Assembly (NCBI GenBank): GCA_023055505.1
Contig: JALIRH010000049.1
Coordinates: forward strand, 2,170,001-2,234,000
DNA: 64,000 nt
Direction: 5' to 3'
Source of the DNA: Callipepla californica brunnescens
Lineage: Eukaryota > Chordata > Aves > Galliformes > Odontophoridae
Shown: positions 40,301-50,149 of the stretch, piece after piece
Layout of the letters: every line of letters starts with the position of its first letter
Numbering within the stretch: position 1 is the first letter of the stretch
Notes under the pieces: generated by a model
The model's database searches: none
Seen by the model: only the letters and a program-made list of their open reading frames with translations
What the model was told of the DNA's origin: nothing
Translations under genes and position numbers: made by a program

Positions 40301-42022
40301 ATGGGGCCATAGGGATCAATGGAGCCATAGAACTCAATGGGGCCATAGGGATCAATTGGGCCATAGAACTCAAAGGGGCCATAGGAATCAATGGGGCCTT
40401 AGGAATCAATGGGGCCATAGAACTCAATGGGACCATAGGGATCAATGGGACCATAGGAATCAGTGGGGCCATAGGAATCAGTGGGGCCATAGGAATCCAT
40501 GGAGCCATAGAACTCAATCGAGTCATAGAACTCAATGGGGCCATAGGGATCAATGGGACCTTAGAAATCAATGGGGACTTAGGGATCAATGGGGCCATAG
40601 GGATCAATTGGGCCACAGGGATCGATGGGGCAATAGGGATCAATGGGGCCATAGAGATCAATGGGGCCATAGGAATCAATGGGACCATAGGAATCGAAGG
40701 GGCCATAGGAATCAGTGAGGCCATAGGAATCAATGGAGCCTTAGAACTCAATCGAGCCATAGAACTCAATGGGGCCATAGGGATCAACGGGACCTTAGGA
40801 ATCAATGGGGCCATAGGGACCAATGGGGCCACAGGGATCGATTGGGCCATAGGGATCAATGGGGCCATAGAGACCGATTGGGCCATAGGGATCAATGGGG
40901 CCATAGAACTCAAAGAGGCCATAGGAATCAATGGGGCCATAGGAATCAATGGAGCCATAGAATTCAATGGGGTCATAGGGATCAATGGGGCCATACAACT
41001 CAAAGGGGCCATAGGAATTAATGTGGCCATAGGGATCAATGTGACCATAGGAATCAATGGGGCCATAGGAATCAATGGATCATAGGGATCATTGGGGCCA
41101 TAGAACTCAAAGGGGCTATAGGAATCAATGTGGCCATAGGAATCAATGGGGCCATAGAACTCAATGGTGCCATAGAACTCAACGGTGCCATAGGAATCAA
41201 TGGGGCCATAGAACTCAATGGGGGCATAGAACTCAATGGGGTGGTAGAGATCAATGGGACCATAGGATCAAAGGGACTTTTGGAATCATTGGGGCCATAG
41301 GGATCAATGGGACCATAGGAATCATTGCGGCCATAGGGATCATTGGGGCCATAGGGATCCATGGGGCCATCGGGATCGATGGGACCATAGGAATCAATAA
41401 GGCCGTAGGAATCAATGGGACCATAGGGATCAGTGGGGCCATAGGAATCAATGGGGCCATAGTCATCAATGGGGCAATTAGAATCAATGGGGCCATAGGA
41501 CTCAATGGAGCCATAGAACTCAAAGGGGCCATAGAACTCAATAGGGCCATAGGGATCAATGGGGCCATAGTAATCAGTGGGGCCATAGGGATCAATTGGG
41601 CCATAGGAATCGATGGCACCATAGGGATCAATGGGGCCATAGAAATCAAAGGGGCCATCGAAATCAATGGGGCCATATAACTCAATGAGGCCATAGGAAT
41701 CAATGGAGCCATAGGGATCAATGGGGCCATAGAACTCAATGGGGCCTTAGGGATCAATGGGACCTTTGGAATCAATGGGGCCATAGAGATCAATGGGGCC
41801 ATAGGGATCAATGGGGCCATAGAACTCATAGGGGCCATAGGAATCAATGTGGCCATAGAACTCAATGGGGCCATAAAAATCAATGGGCCCATAGGAATCA
41901 ATGGGGCCATAGAAGTCAATGGGGCCATAGGAATCAATGGAGCCATAGAACTCAACGGTGCCATAGAACTCAATGGGGCCATAGGGATCAATGGGGACAA
42001 TAGGGATCAATGGGGTCATAGG

Positions 42023-42287
42023 TGTCGTGGTTTTATGATTTTTTTGTAATGGTATTCCACATCATGGCATCATGTAGTGCATTGGGAGTCAGGGAGAACT
42101 ACATTCCCCAGAGGACTTTGCAATGCTTTGTTTTTTTTTCACGTGTTTTCCGCTCAGAGGGAACAGATAAAAACCCTCTGCGGTCACGGGACGTTCTCTC
42201 TCTTTCCTCTAGGATCACTTAGGAGTGGGTGCTTGCTGCCGTCCGCCTTCAGCGTTAGCGTAAGGCCTTCGGTTTATCGGGCACTCA

Positions 42288-42320
<33 letters not shown>

Positions 42321-42560
42321 ACTCGTTTTGTTTGATTAATTAGGCTTAATTCAAATTGTATTGCATTATATTGTGTTATTTACTTCCTGATGTCTTATTT
42401 AGTAAATTAGCTTTTCCCCCTCAGATCGTTGCCGCTGTTTTGTTTTGGGGCTTATTTCCTTTTTTCCCTTTCCCCCTTCTCCCTGTCCGGGGTGTGGGCC
42501 TGTGGGTCTCCTTCCTCGGTTGTTGCGGGGCCGGGCTGAACCGGCCCACAAACCCCTGCT
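42023..42560 (+). repeat. 5' LTR of right provirus (subtype B)
   Basis: It starts TGTCGTGG and follows the array LTRs 1-5 closely, including the AGTGCATTGGGAGTCAGGG segment and the CT run (here interrupted by TATC). The last bases read CCCCTGCT instead of CCCCTGACA, so the CA end is lost or the join is imprecise. The preceding bases (GGTCATAGG) are not the GGGGCC of the five solo LTRs, so this LTR does not sit at their insertion site. Confidence 0.85.
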
Positions 42561-42565
42561 ATTTT

Positions 42566-42582
42566 TGGCGCCCAACGTGGGC
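42566..42582 (+). promoter_or_regulatory. Primer-binding site, right provirus (tRNA-Lys type)
   Basis: TGGCGCCCAACGTGGGC lies a few bases after the LTR. From known retroviral sites this fits the 3' end of tRNA-Lys1,2 well for its first 16 bases. Confidence 0.75.
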
Positions 42583-42784
42583 CACGACCAGCTGCCTTAG
42601 CCGGGCAGAGACAAACTTTAAGAGTGAATCTCTGTCTGTTGTTAACAAGCTTATCTGTACTGCAAGTGCTGTACAGCAAAACACGACCTTGAAGTCCGGG
42701 CGTACTGTCAGTTGTTTTGGGATATCTGTAAACTTCTTTTGGGTACTGCCAGATTGTTTTAGTACAAGAAAAAAAAAAAAAATA

Positions 42785-44539
42785 ATGAATATGTCTTTTC
42801 TGTTTCTGTTAAAACTGCCCTTTCAGGGATTGTACTTCACCGCTTTTTCCCTCTTAATGCTCAAAACGTACTGGAACTTGGTTAAGTTTGCCATTCTGTT
42901 CCATTGGTTCTGGTCCCTATATGATAAATTAAAAGCAATGATAGAGGCACCTACCAGATACCAGGGCACCCCAGCTAATGGAGCAAACGATAGCATGTTA
43001 ACGAACCATGTGATGTTTGAATGGGTATCCAGGTTCCCCTCTCAGTTTTTTATGAATTTTCAAGATCACAGCTTAGGGATGGTGTTAATAATTGGGATAT
43101 TAGTCCTCTTTCATGTAGTAGAACTTTACATCATGTGCAGGAAGCTTCTCCCAGAAACAGAGAATGTTGAATGGCAGGGAGAGTGGAGAGTTTTAGGAAA
43201 GAAATTAGAAGCATGGGGACACCCGGTGTCATGGGATTTTTCTCCTGAACAATTGCAGGATCCTGAGGAGCTAGGCCTGTATCTGAGTAAAGGGTGTTGC
43301 GGCTCAGAAAGATCTGAGGTGGAACAGCTTATCTGGGGCTTGGCTTATGCTTACTGAGGTTTATATACTATTATGAAGAGAGAGAGTGTCCAAACTGAGG
43401 CCCAAACCAAAGAGGAAAACCTCCCGCTCACACCTGACCAGCCAAAGGAAGCACTAGTATCAAAGTCAGTTGCCCCTGTGGAAGGCAAGAAATGGAAACG
43501 TGTGTCCTCGCGCCTGGAACGCAAAGAAGAGTTGCCGAAAGAAGAGGAAGATATAGGTGAGGGGGTGGCCACAACCCCCCCACCATCGAGAAAGGCAACA
43601 AAGAAAAGTGAGAGACATGGAGAAGAAAGTGATGATGAAGGTGAAGAGAAAGTTAAAGTTACGACGTTTCGTCGGCCCATGAAAATGTCTGAGATCCAAG
43701 GCTCAAGAAAGGAGTTTGTTCGACGTCCGGATGAGAGTATTGTCACTTGGTTGCTTCGGTGTTGGGACAATGGGGCCAACAGTGTGTCCCTTGATAGTAA
43801 CGAAGCTCGCCAACTAGGAAACATTGCCCGAGATCCGGCTGTCGACAGAGGAATCAGCAGGTATATGGATGGAATCGCCAGCCTCTGGCAACGAATGCTA
43901 GTAGCTGTGAGGGAAAGATATCCCTACAAGAGTGACCTGGCACCTAAAGTGAAAAGGTGGAAAACTATTGAGGAAGGCATCCAGTATTTGAGAGAAACAG
44001 CTGTGGCGGAAATGCTGTATGATCCCACCTTTGATCCTGACGATCGGGACCATGATCCAGAGAAAGTAAGGAGTACACCCGAAATATGTCAGAAGCTTTC
44101 AAAGTCAGCACCAGAAAGGCACGCCGGTACACTAGTGACAACGTTCAACAGATATGAGGACCAAGACAGAAAACCGCCAGTTTTTGAACTAATTCTTACA
44201 CTTCAAAACTTCGAACAAAAATTTCCACCGCCATACGCGTCCATTTCAGCCATATCAAAGTTAGAAGGACAAATGGAAGATATACTGGGAAAATTATCCC
44301 AACTGATTGATAGGGTCGAATCAATTGTAGCTATCAGTAGCAGACGCCGTCCTGCTCGAGCAAATGACAGCACTAACTTCATGTCGCGCGCGGCTTTGTG
44401 GAGTTACTTACGTGCAAATGGAGAAGATATGAAGGAATGGCATCAAAAACCTACCCCTGCACTGCGAGTACGGGTGAGAGAATTACAACACAGATCAACT
44501 ACCAGCGAAGTTGTTCCTGTCACTACAGGTAATGAATAG
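42785..44539 (+). pseudogene. gag: Gag-like ORF, right ERV (one internal TGA)
   Basis: The frame runs 585 codons from ATG 42785 (a second ATG is at 42791) to the UAG at 44537-44539, with a nonsense TGA at 43355-43357 where the left copy has an arginine codon. The N-terminal sequence differs from the left copy (MNMSFLFLLKLPFQG against MFSHFELLLKG), then both align. Two hydrophobic segments, the charged linker, the capsid-like block, the PPPY motif and the coiled coil are all present; no zinc knuckle is seen. Beyond the left copy's premature stop, this copy retains the tail with WHQKPTPALRVRVRELQ before the UAG. Confidence 0.75.
44537..44539 (+). promoter_or_regulatory. UAG at the gag/pol junction (probable readthrough site), right
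   Basis: GAATAGAGGGGCCCTGCC; the protease frame continues in phase directly after it. It is identical to the left copy. A GC-rich stretch follows within 20 bases, where gammaretroviruses have a pseudoknot; I did not fold it. Confidence 0.6.
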
Positions 44540-44581
44540 AGGGGCCCTGCCCTCAGCCAGAGGAGGGAGAGGGATAATAGA

Positions 44582-46006
44582 GTGTATTGGACTGTGTGGA
44601 TTCGGTGGCCTGGCACATCAAACCCACAGAAATATGAGGCACTGGTGGATACTGGTGCACAATGTACTCTAATGCCTTCAAGTTATAAAGGGGCAGAATT
44701 GATTCATCTCTCTGGAGTGACTGGGGGCTTTCAGGAATTGTCTGTGCTGGAGGCAGAAATAAGCCTCACGGGTAAAGACTGGCAGAAGCATCCTATAGTG
44801 ACCGGACAGGGGGCCCCATGCATACTTGGTATAGACTATCTCAGAAGGGGGCACTTTAAGGATCCCAAGGGGTATCGATGGGCTTTTGGAATAGCTACTG
44901 TGGACACAGATAGCATTAAGCAACTATCTGTTTTACCTGGCCTGTCAGAAGATCCATCTGTTGTGGGGTTGCTACAAGTGGAGGAGCAACCAATTGCTAC
45001 AAAAACGGTGCACAGACGGCAGTACCGCACTAATAGGGATTCCTTGCTCCCCATTCATAACCTGATTCGTCAGCTAGAGAGCCAGGGAGTGATCAGCAAA
45101 ACTCACTCCCCGTTTAACAGCCCCATATGGCCGGTGCGTAAAGCCAATGGAGAATGGAGGCTGACGGTAGATTACCGTGGCCTGAATGGAGTCACACCTC
45201 CACTGAGTGCTGCTGTGCCGGACATGCTTCAACTCCAGTATGAACTGGAGTCAAAAGCAGCCAAGTGGTATGCCACCATTGACATTGCTAACGCCTTCTT
45301 TTCAATTCCCTTGGCCACAGAATGCAGGCCACAGTTTGCCTTCACCTGGAGAGGCGTTCAGTACACCTGGAACCGTTTGCCCCAGGGGTGGAAGCACAGC
45401 CCAACCATTTGCCATGGGTTGATCCAAACTGCATTGGAACAGGGCGGCGCTCCTGAGCATCTGCAGTACATCGATGATATTGTTGTATGGGGCAATACAG
45501 CAGAGGAAGTTTTTAAGAAAGGAGAGAAAATAATACAGATCCTCCTGCGAGCTGGCTTCGCTATTAAGCGAAGCAAAGTAAAAGGGCCTGCACAAGAAAT
45601 TCAGTTCCTAGGCATTAAGTGGCAAGATGGACGTCGTCACATCCCAACAGATGTGATTGACAAAATTACTGCCATGTCTCCACCCACTAGTAAGACAGAG
45701 ACCCAAGCTTTTCTGGGTGTAGTGGGATTTTGGAGACTGCATGTTCCAAACTACAGCCTCATTGTGAGCCCCCTTTATCAGGTGACCCGGAAGAAGAATG
45801 ATTTTGTGTGGGGCCCTGAGCAGCAGCAGGCTTTTGAGCAAATTAAGCAGGAGATAGCCCGTGCCGTGGCCCTGGGGCCAGTGCGGACGGGACAGGATGT
45901 AAAGAACATCCTCTACACTGCTGCTGGAAAGGAAGGTCCCACTTGGAGTTTGTGGCAAAGAGCTTCTGGAGAGACCCGAGGCCGACCCCTTGGTTTCTGG
46001 AGTTGA
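44582..46006 (+). pseudogene. pol: Protease and RT, right ERV
   Basis: 474 codons with the retropepsin DTGAQ site, RT motifs LPQGWKHSP and YIDD, and part of the RT connection. Relative to the left copy, two codons are missing near 44990 (VEEQ-PIATK against VEEQQVPIATK), a 6-base deletion that accounts for the coordinate sum shifting from 49170 to 49176. It ends at TGA 46004-46006, where the left copy has CGA. The frame then continues in phase as the next entry. Confidence 0.88.
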
Positions 46007-47047
46007 GCATACAGGGGGTCTGAGGAGCGCTACACTCCAACTGAGAAGGAGATCTTAGCCGCGTATGAGGGGGTTCGAGCTGCTTCCGAAGTAATTGGTA
46101 CTGAAGCACAGCTCCTTCTGGCACCTCGACTGCCAGTGCTGAATTGGATGTTCAAAGGAACAGTTCCCTCTACCCATCATGCTACTGATGCCACTTGGAG
46201 TAAGTGGATTGCGCTGATTACACAGCGAGCTCGGATGGGGAACCCCAACCGTCCAGGAATCCTGGAGGTGATCATGGACTGGCCTGAAGGTAAAAAGTTT
46301 GGAACAACACCAGCAGAGGAGGTATCACGTGCTAAAGAGGCCCCACCATACAATGAACTACCAGACAATGAAAAGAGATATGCCCTGTTCACAGATGGAT
46401 CGTGTCGCATTGTGGGAAAGCACCGCAGATGGAAATCTGCTGTGTGGAGCCCCACGCGACAAGTTGCAGAGGCCACTGAAGGAAAAGGAGAATCAAGCCA
46501 ATTTGCAGAGGTAAAGGCTGTCCAGCTGGCCTTAGATGTTGCTGAATGCGAGAGTTGGCCAGTGCTTTATCTTTACACTGACTCATGGATGGTGGCAAAT
46601 GCCTTATGGGGGTGGTTACAGCAATGGGAACAAAATGGCTGGCAACGGAGGGGTAAACCTATTTGGGCTGCTGAACTGTGGAAAGATATTGCTGCCCGAG
46701 TAAAGAATATGGTTGTAAAGGTGCGCCATGTAGATGCTCATGTTCCTAAAAGCTGGGCAACTGAAGAACAAAAGAATAACCATCAGGTAGATCGAGCTGC
46801 CAAAGTTAAGATGGCTCAAGTAGACTTGGACTGGCAACATAAGAGTGAATTATTTTTAGCTCAATGGGCCCATGAGACCTCAGGCCATCAAGGAAGAGAT
46901 GCAACATATAAATGGGCTAGAGACCGAGGGGTGGACTTAACTATGGACGCTATTGCACAGATTATCCATGACTGTGATACTTGCTCCACAATTAAACAAG
47001 CCAAGAGCATGAAACCTCTTTGGGGGGAAGGCCGATGGCAAAAGTAG
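46007..47047 (+). pseudogene. pol: RT connection-RNase H-integrase N-terminus, right ERV
   Basis: This is the in-phase continuation of pol after the TGA. It has the RNase H residues (FTDGSC, QFAEVKA, LYTDSW, HQVDRAA), then the integrase zinc domain, and ends at TAG 47045-47047 exactly where the left copy ends. An internal ATG at 46136 opens a 303-codon frame, but nothing suggests it is used. Confidence 0.88.
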
Positions 47048-47719
47048 AAATATGGGGAGGCGTGGCAGGTAGATTATATCACCTTGCCACGAACTCGCAA
47101 TGGTAAGCGTTATGTGCTCACCATGGTGGAAGCAACCACTGGGTGGCTTGAAACATATGCAGTACCCCATGCTACCGCCCGAAACACCATTCTAGATCTC
47201 GAGAAACAGTTCCTATGGCGACATGGTACTCCAGAAAGAATTGAGTCAGATAATGGGACTCATTTCAAAAATTCTCTTGTAAGTAATTGGGCCAAATATC
47301 ATGGCATTGAGTGGATTTATCATATCCCCTATCACGCACCAGCTTCTGGTAAGATTGAAAGATACAATGGGTTGCTGAAAACCATGTTGAAAGCAATGGG
47401 TGGCGGAACATTTAAGCACTGGGAGAAGCATTTGGCAGAAGCCAGCTGGTTGGTCAACACTCGAGGATCCATCAATCGTGATGGTCCTGCCCAATCCAGC
47501 TCTCTACCTGCAGTGGAGGGAGATAAGGTCCCTGTAGTACATGTAAAGAACATGTTGGGGAAAGCAGTTTGGGTACTTCCAGCTTCTGGAAAGGGCAAAC
47601 CTCTCCGTGGAACTGACTTTGCTCAGGGACCTGGGTCCACTTGGTGGGTGATGCAGAAGAATGGGGATGTTCAGTGTGTACCACAAGGGAATTTGATGTT
47701 GGGGGAGTGCAGTCAGTAA
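47048..47719 (+). pseudogene. pol: Integrase catalytic core and C-terminus, right ERV
   Basis: It starts directly after the shared amber codon, in phase. The catalytic residues are Asp in WQVDY (codon 47072-47074), Asp in ESDNGTHF and Glu in GKIERYNG, with D-35-E spacing. About 112 bases later the 3' LTR begins, leaving no room for env. Confidence 0.85.
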
Positions 47720-47815
47720 TTCCATGTATATACTTGTATATATGTTGTGTGTGTGTATATCTAATGCATGTTAATCATTGTTATTCTGTATGTATCAAGC
47801 ATGATGTAACGATGT

Positions 47816-47831
47816 GGAATAAGGGGTGGAA
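47816..47831 (+). promoter_or_regulatory. Polypurine tract of right provirus
   Basis: GGAATAAGGGGTGGAA directly precedes TGTCATGG of the 3' LTR, identical to the left copy. Confidence 0.7.
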
Positions 47832-48374
47832 TGTCATGGTTTTATGATTTTTGGTACTGGTATTCCACATCATAACATCATGTATTGCATTAAGAGTTAA
47901 AGAGCTAATACTCCAGCTCCATAGATCATTGATAATTCCAGGTATACCTGTCTCAGAAGAGAAGAAGCACTACATTCCCCAGAGGACTTTGCGATGCTTT
48001 GTATTTTTACGTGTTTTCCGCTCAGAGGGAACAGATAAAAACCCTCAGCGGTCACGGGACACTCTTTTTTCCTTCGGGATCGACGCAGCAGTGGGTGCTC
48101 GCTGCCGTATCGCCTTCAGCGTTAGCGTAAGGCCTTCGGTTTATCGGACACTCTCTCTTGCTCATTTTATTTGATTCATTAGCCTTAATTCCAATTATAT
48201 TGTATTATATTGTGTTATTTTGCTTTCTGATATCTTATTTAGTAAATTAGTTTTCCTCCTCAGATCGTTGCCGCTGTTTTGTTTCTAGGCCCATCTCCCT
48301 GGGGCGTGGGTCCGTGGGTCCCCTGCACCAATCGTCATGGAACCGGGCCGATCCAGCCTGGTAAACCGTTGACA
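47832..48374 (+). repeat. 3' LTR of right provirus (subtype A, 543 bp)
   Basis: TGTCATGG...CGTTGACA, collinear with 796-1338. The TATA-like GATAAAAA lies at about 48034-48041, preceded by an ACGTG word. It lacks the CT microsatellite of subtype B. Confidence 0.9.
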
Positions 48375-49169
48375 CTTCCGTGCCCTCATCTTAAGCAAAG
48401 GGCGTGGTCACCTCTCGGTTCCAAATTCTAGGAAACCAACACCAGAGTCACCCAATGGGGATATCTGAAGTCAAATAACAGAGAAATTCAGATGAGTCTT
48501 GTGCAGCCAGCTTGGGTCATCCTCTCGCTCGGGCACTGCATGATGGGACCAGGAGACATTGGCCCCAGGCTGCCTCCAGCTTGGAGGCTGGAAGGGTTTG
48601 GGCTTCCAAGCAATCAGCAAGCATTTGGAGGAGCCACTGCGGGTCCCTACTGGTTCCTACTGGTCCATAGTGATCCAGACGTGTGTGGGAGAAGGTGGTG
48701 GAGAAATGTGTACTGTTGAGTCCTACCGGTTCTCACGGGGTTGTAGTGGTTCATACTGCCATGTACTGGTTCCCATGGGTCTCTATTGACCAGCGTGGGT
48801 CCATACTGTTCCTTAATGCTCTGCTCTGTTGCTCAGTGGTATGTACAGGGGTGCTAAGCGAGGAAACAATCACCAGGGGAGATTTCTGAGTTTCATGGGG
48901 AAGCACTCAGCATAACTGAGCGTGTACATTGTTTCCTTTGGAGTGCCTGGTCTAAATCTACCATCCTGGTTTTATCAGCACAAGGAGCTGGGAGGGGACA
49001 GAACCAGGACAGGTGCCAAAGGGCTATTCCATACCAGGTGACATCACGCCATAGAGCTGGAAAACCGGTGGGGAGTTGGCTGGAAAGAAGCAACTGAAAT
49101 TTGGGGATGGGCTGGGCATCACTCAGTGGAGAGTGAGCAACTGCACTGCACGCCCCTTGTTTTGTACAG
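48375..49169. repeat. Outer arm of giant inverted repeat (right), non-ERV flank
   Basis: Reverse-complement partner of 1-795, with the same CTTCC at the LTR boundary and the same minisatellite words. It pairs with base 1 at 49169. Whether the arm continues past 49169 cannot be seen, because its partner would lie before the window. No gene is recognised. Confidence 0.85.
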
Positions 49170-50149
49170 TGTGTGTGGATGTGTATTATATTACATGCTG
49201 TCATTACCATTACAGTTTTCTTCTCTTAATAAGCAGTTTTTATCTGAATTCTTGTGTGCTACTGGATGGTGGGTAGCTCTGTACCTCTGCCATCATCTTT
49301 CTTCCCAGCTGTTCCTGTGTGTAACGCTCCACACTGGGACCCTGCAGAGCCCAAAGTCCTCCTTGGCTGCTGTCGCTCACCTGGAGGTTGCAGGGTGCTG
49401 TGTGTCTGAGATGGTTCCTGCACTGAAAGAGATGAATTGGGATTTGCGTTTCTCTGCTTAGAGAATGTTACCTGTAAAGCTGTAATGCAGAGCGACGCTC
49501 TCCGTGTTTGCTTTTAGCATCTCTGTGTGCTGGGTCCACAGCTGAAAGCTGTGGTGTTCGAGAGTTCAGCCTGCACTTTGTGCTGAGGCATGATGACTTG
49601 GTCACATCTTCAAAATATGGTTGGGATTTGTGTTGCCTTTGGATTTTCTTTCCTGTATTACTGCAAATGTGTTTCTTCCAGTTTTTTTTCTTCTACAGTC
49701 ATCTTGTTTCCTGTAAGTGTCATGGAAAAAGGGATCTGCACCTTGTTTCTTACCCTGGTGTGTGACCACAGAGAAGGAAACCTGTGCAGAGGAGGCAGTA
49801 TGTGGTGTGTGCATGTTTAAAAACAAGAACAAAGCAATGAACAGGGATGTGTTTGAGAAGCTGTCCTTGCTAGCTGGCTGTGAAGATGTGCTAACAACTG
49901 CGGGAAACAAGTAACAAGGGGAAAGGATACTGAAACACGCAGTGGGTAACAAAAGTTGCTCTCCAGCAGCAGAACCACACGGTCTGCAACTCCTGTGGGA
50001 AGAAAGAGCTGTAGGGACGAGGAGGTAATCCTTGGTACTGCTTTGGGATGGCAAAGAAAACAGCGTGGGGAGGGAAAAGATGAAAGCCACAGAGTGCTGG
50101 TGGTGTGCTGGGTTTGGTTTGGCCGTGTGGCAGTGATTTTTATCACTAG
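49170..50149. other. No gene recognised
   Basis: Single-copy-looking DNA of ordinary composition. Short open frames on both strands have no recognisable domain, splice pattern or start context. I see no repeat or RNA gene. Confidence 0.5.

Larger units (their letters stand above)
7169..42022 (+). repeat. 18-bp minisatellite array, ~35 kb, with embedded solo LTRs
   Basis: Tandem 18-bp units read ATAGGGATCAATGGGGCC on the plus strand, with two other common variants of the middle part: GAACTCAAT and GGAATCAAT in place of GGGATCAAT. Subtracting five solo LTRs (about 2.7 kb) leaves about 32.1 kb, or roughly 1,780 units. Orientation never changes. The consensus unit contains no CpG. Because 18 is divisible by three, four of six frames of the consensus lack stops, which gives long open frames (up to about 510 codons) coding GAIGIN, RDQWGH, MAPLIP or YGPIDP repeats; I take these as non-coding. 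Higher-order modules of ~3.15 kb and 8.26 kb are listed separately. I do not recognise this as a named avian satellite. Confidence 0.95.
42023..48374 (+). mobile_element. Env-less endogenous retrovirus, right copy
   Basis: A provirus of about 6.35 kb on the plus strand, the inverted partner of 796-7168: 5' LTR, primer-binding site 42566-42582, Gag-like ORF, UAG, pol, polypurine tract, 3' LTR. It is more damaged than the left copy (TGA at 43355-43357 in the Gag-like frame, TGA at 46004-46006 in pol, and the shared TAG at 47045-47047). The 5' and 3' LTRs belong to different subtypes, and the flanks (ATAGG before, CTTCC after) do not match. The element therefore looks recombinant at its 5' end. 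Confidence 0.92.

Noticed and set aside
7169..42022. CRISPR-like repeat array
   Set aside because: Units are contiguous 18-mers with no unique spacers and no cas genes, in a vertebrate genome.
7155..42049. Dozens of long open frames in the array (up to 513 codons), with MAPLIP, YGPIDP, GAIGIN or RDQWGH repeats, on both strands
   Set aside because: An 18-base unit keeps frame forever, so four of six frames are open by arithmetic. Frames overlap on both strands, run into LTRs, and have no promoter, splice or codon pattern.
42356..42784. Extension of the right Gag-like frame upstream into the LTR
   Set aside because: The frame happens to be open through the 5' LTR and primer-binding site; the leader is untranslated in retroviruses, and the ATG at 42785 follows the A-rich leader.
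1..49169. Palindrome as a simple long-read hairpin artefact
   Set aside because: The arms differ by substitutions, private stop codons, a 6-base deletion and different 5' LTR subtypes, which a fold-back read would not give. Misassembly of distinct copies is still possible.
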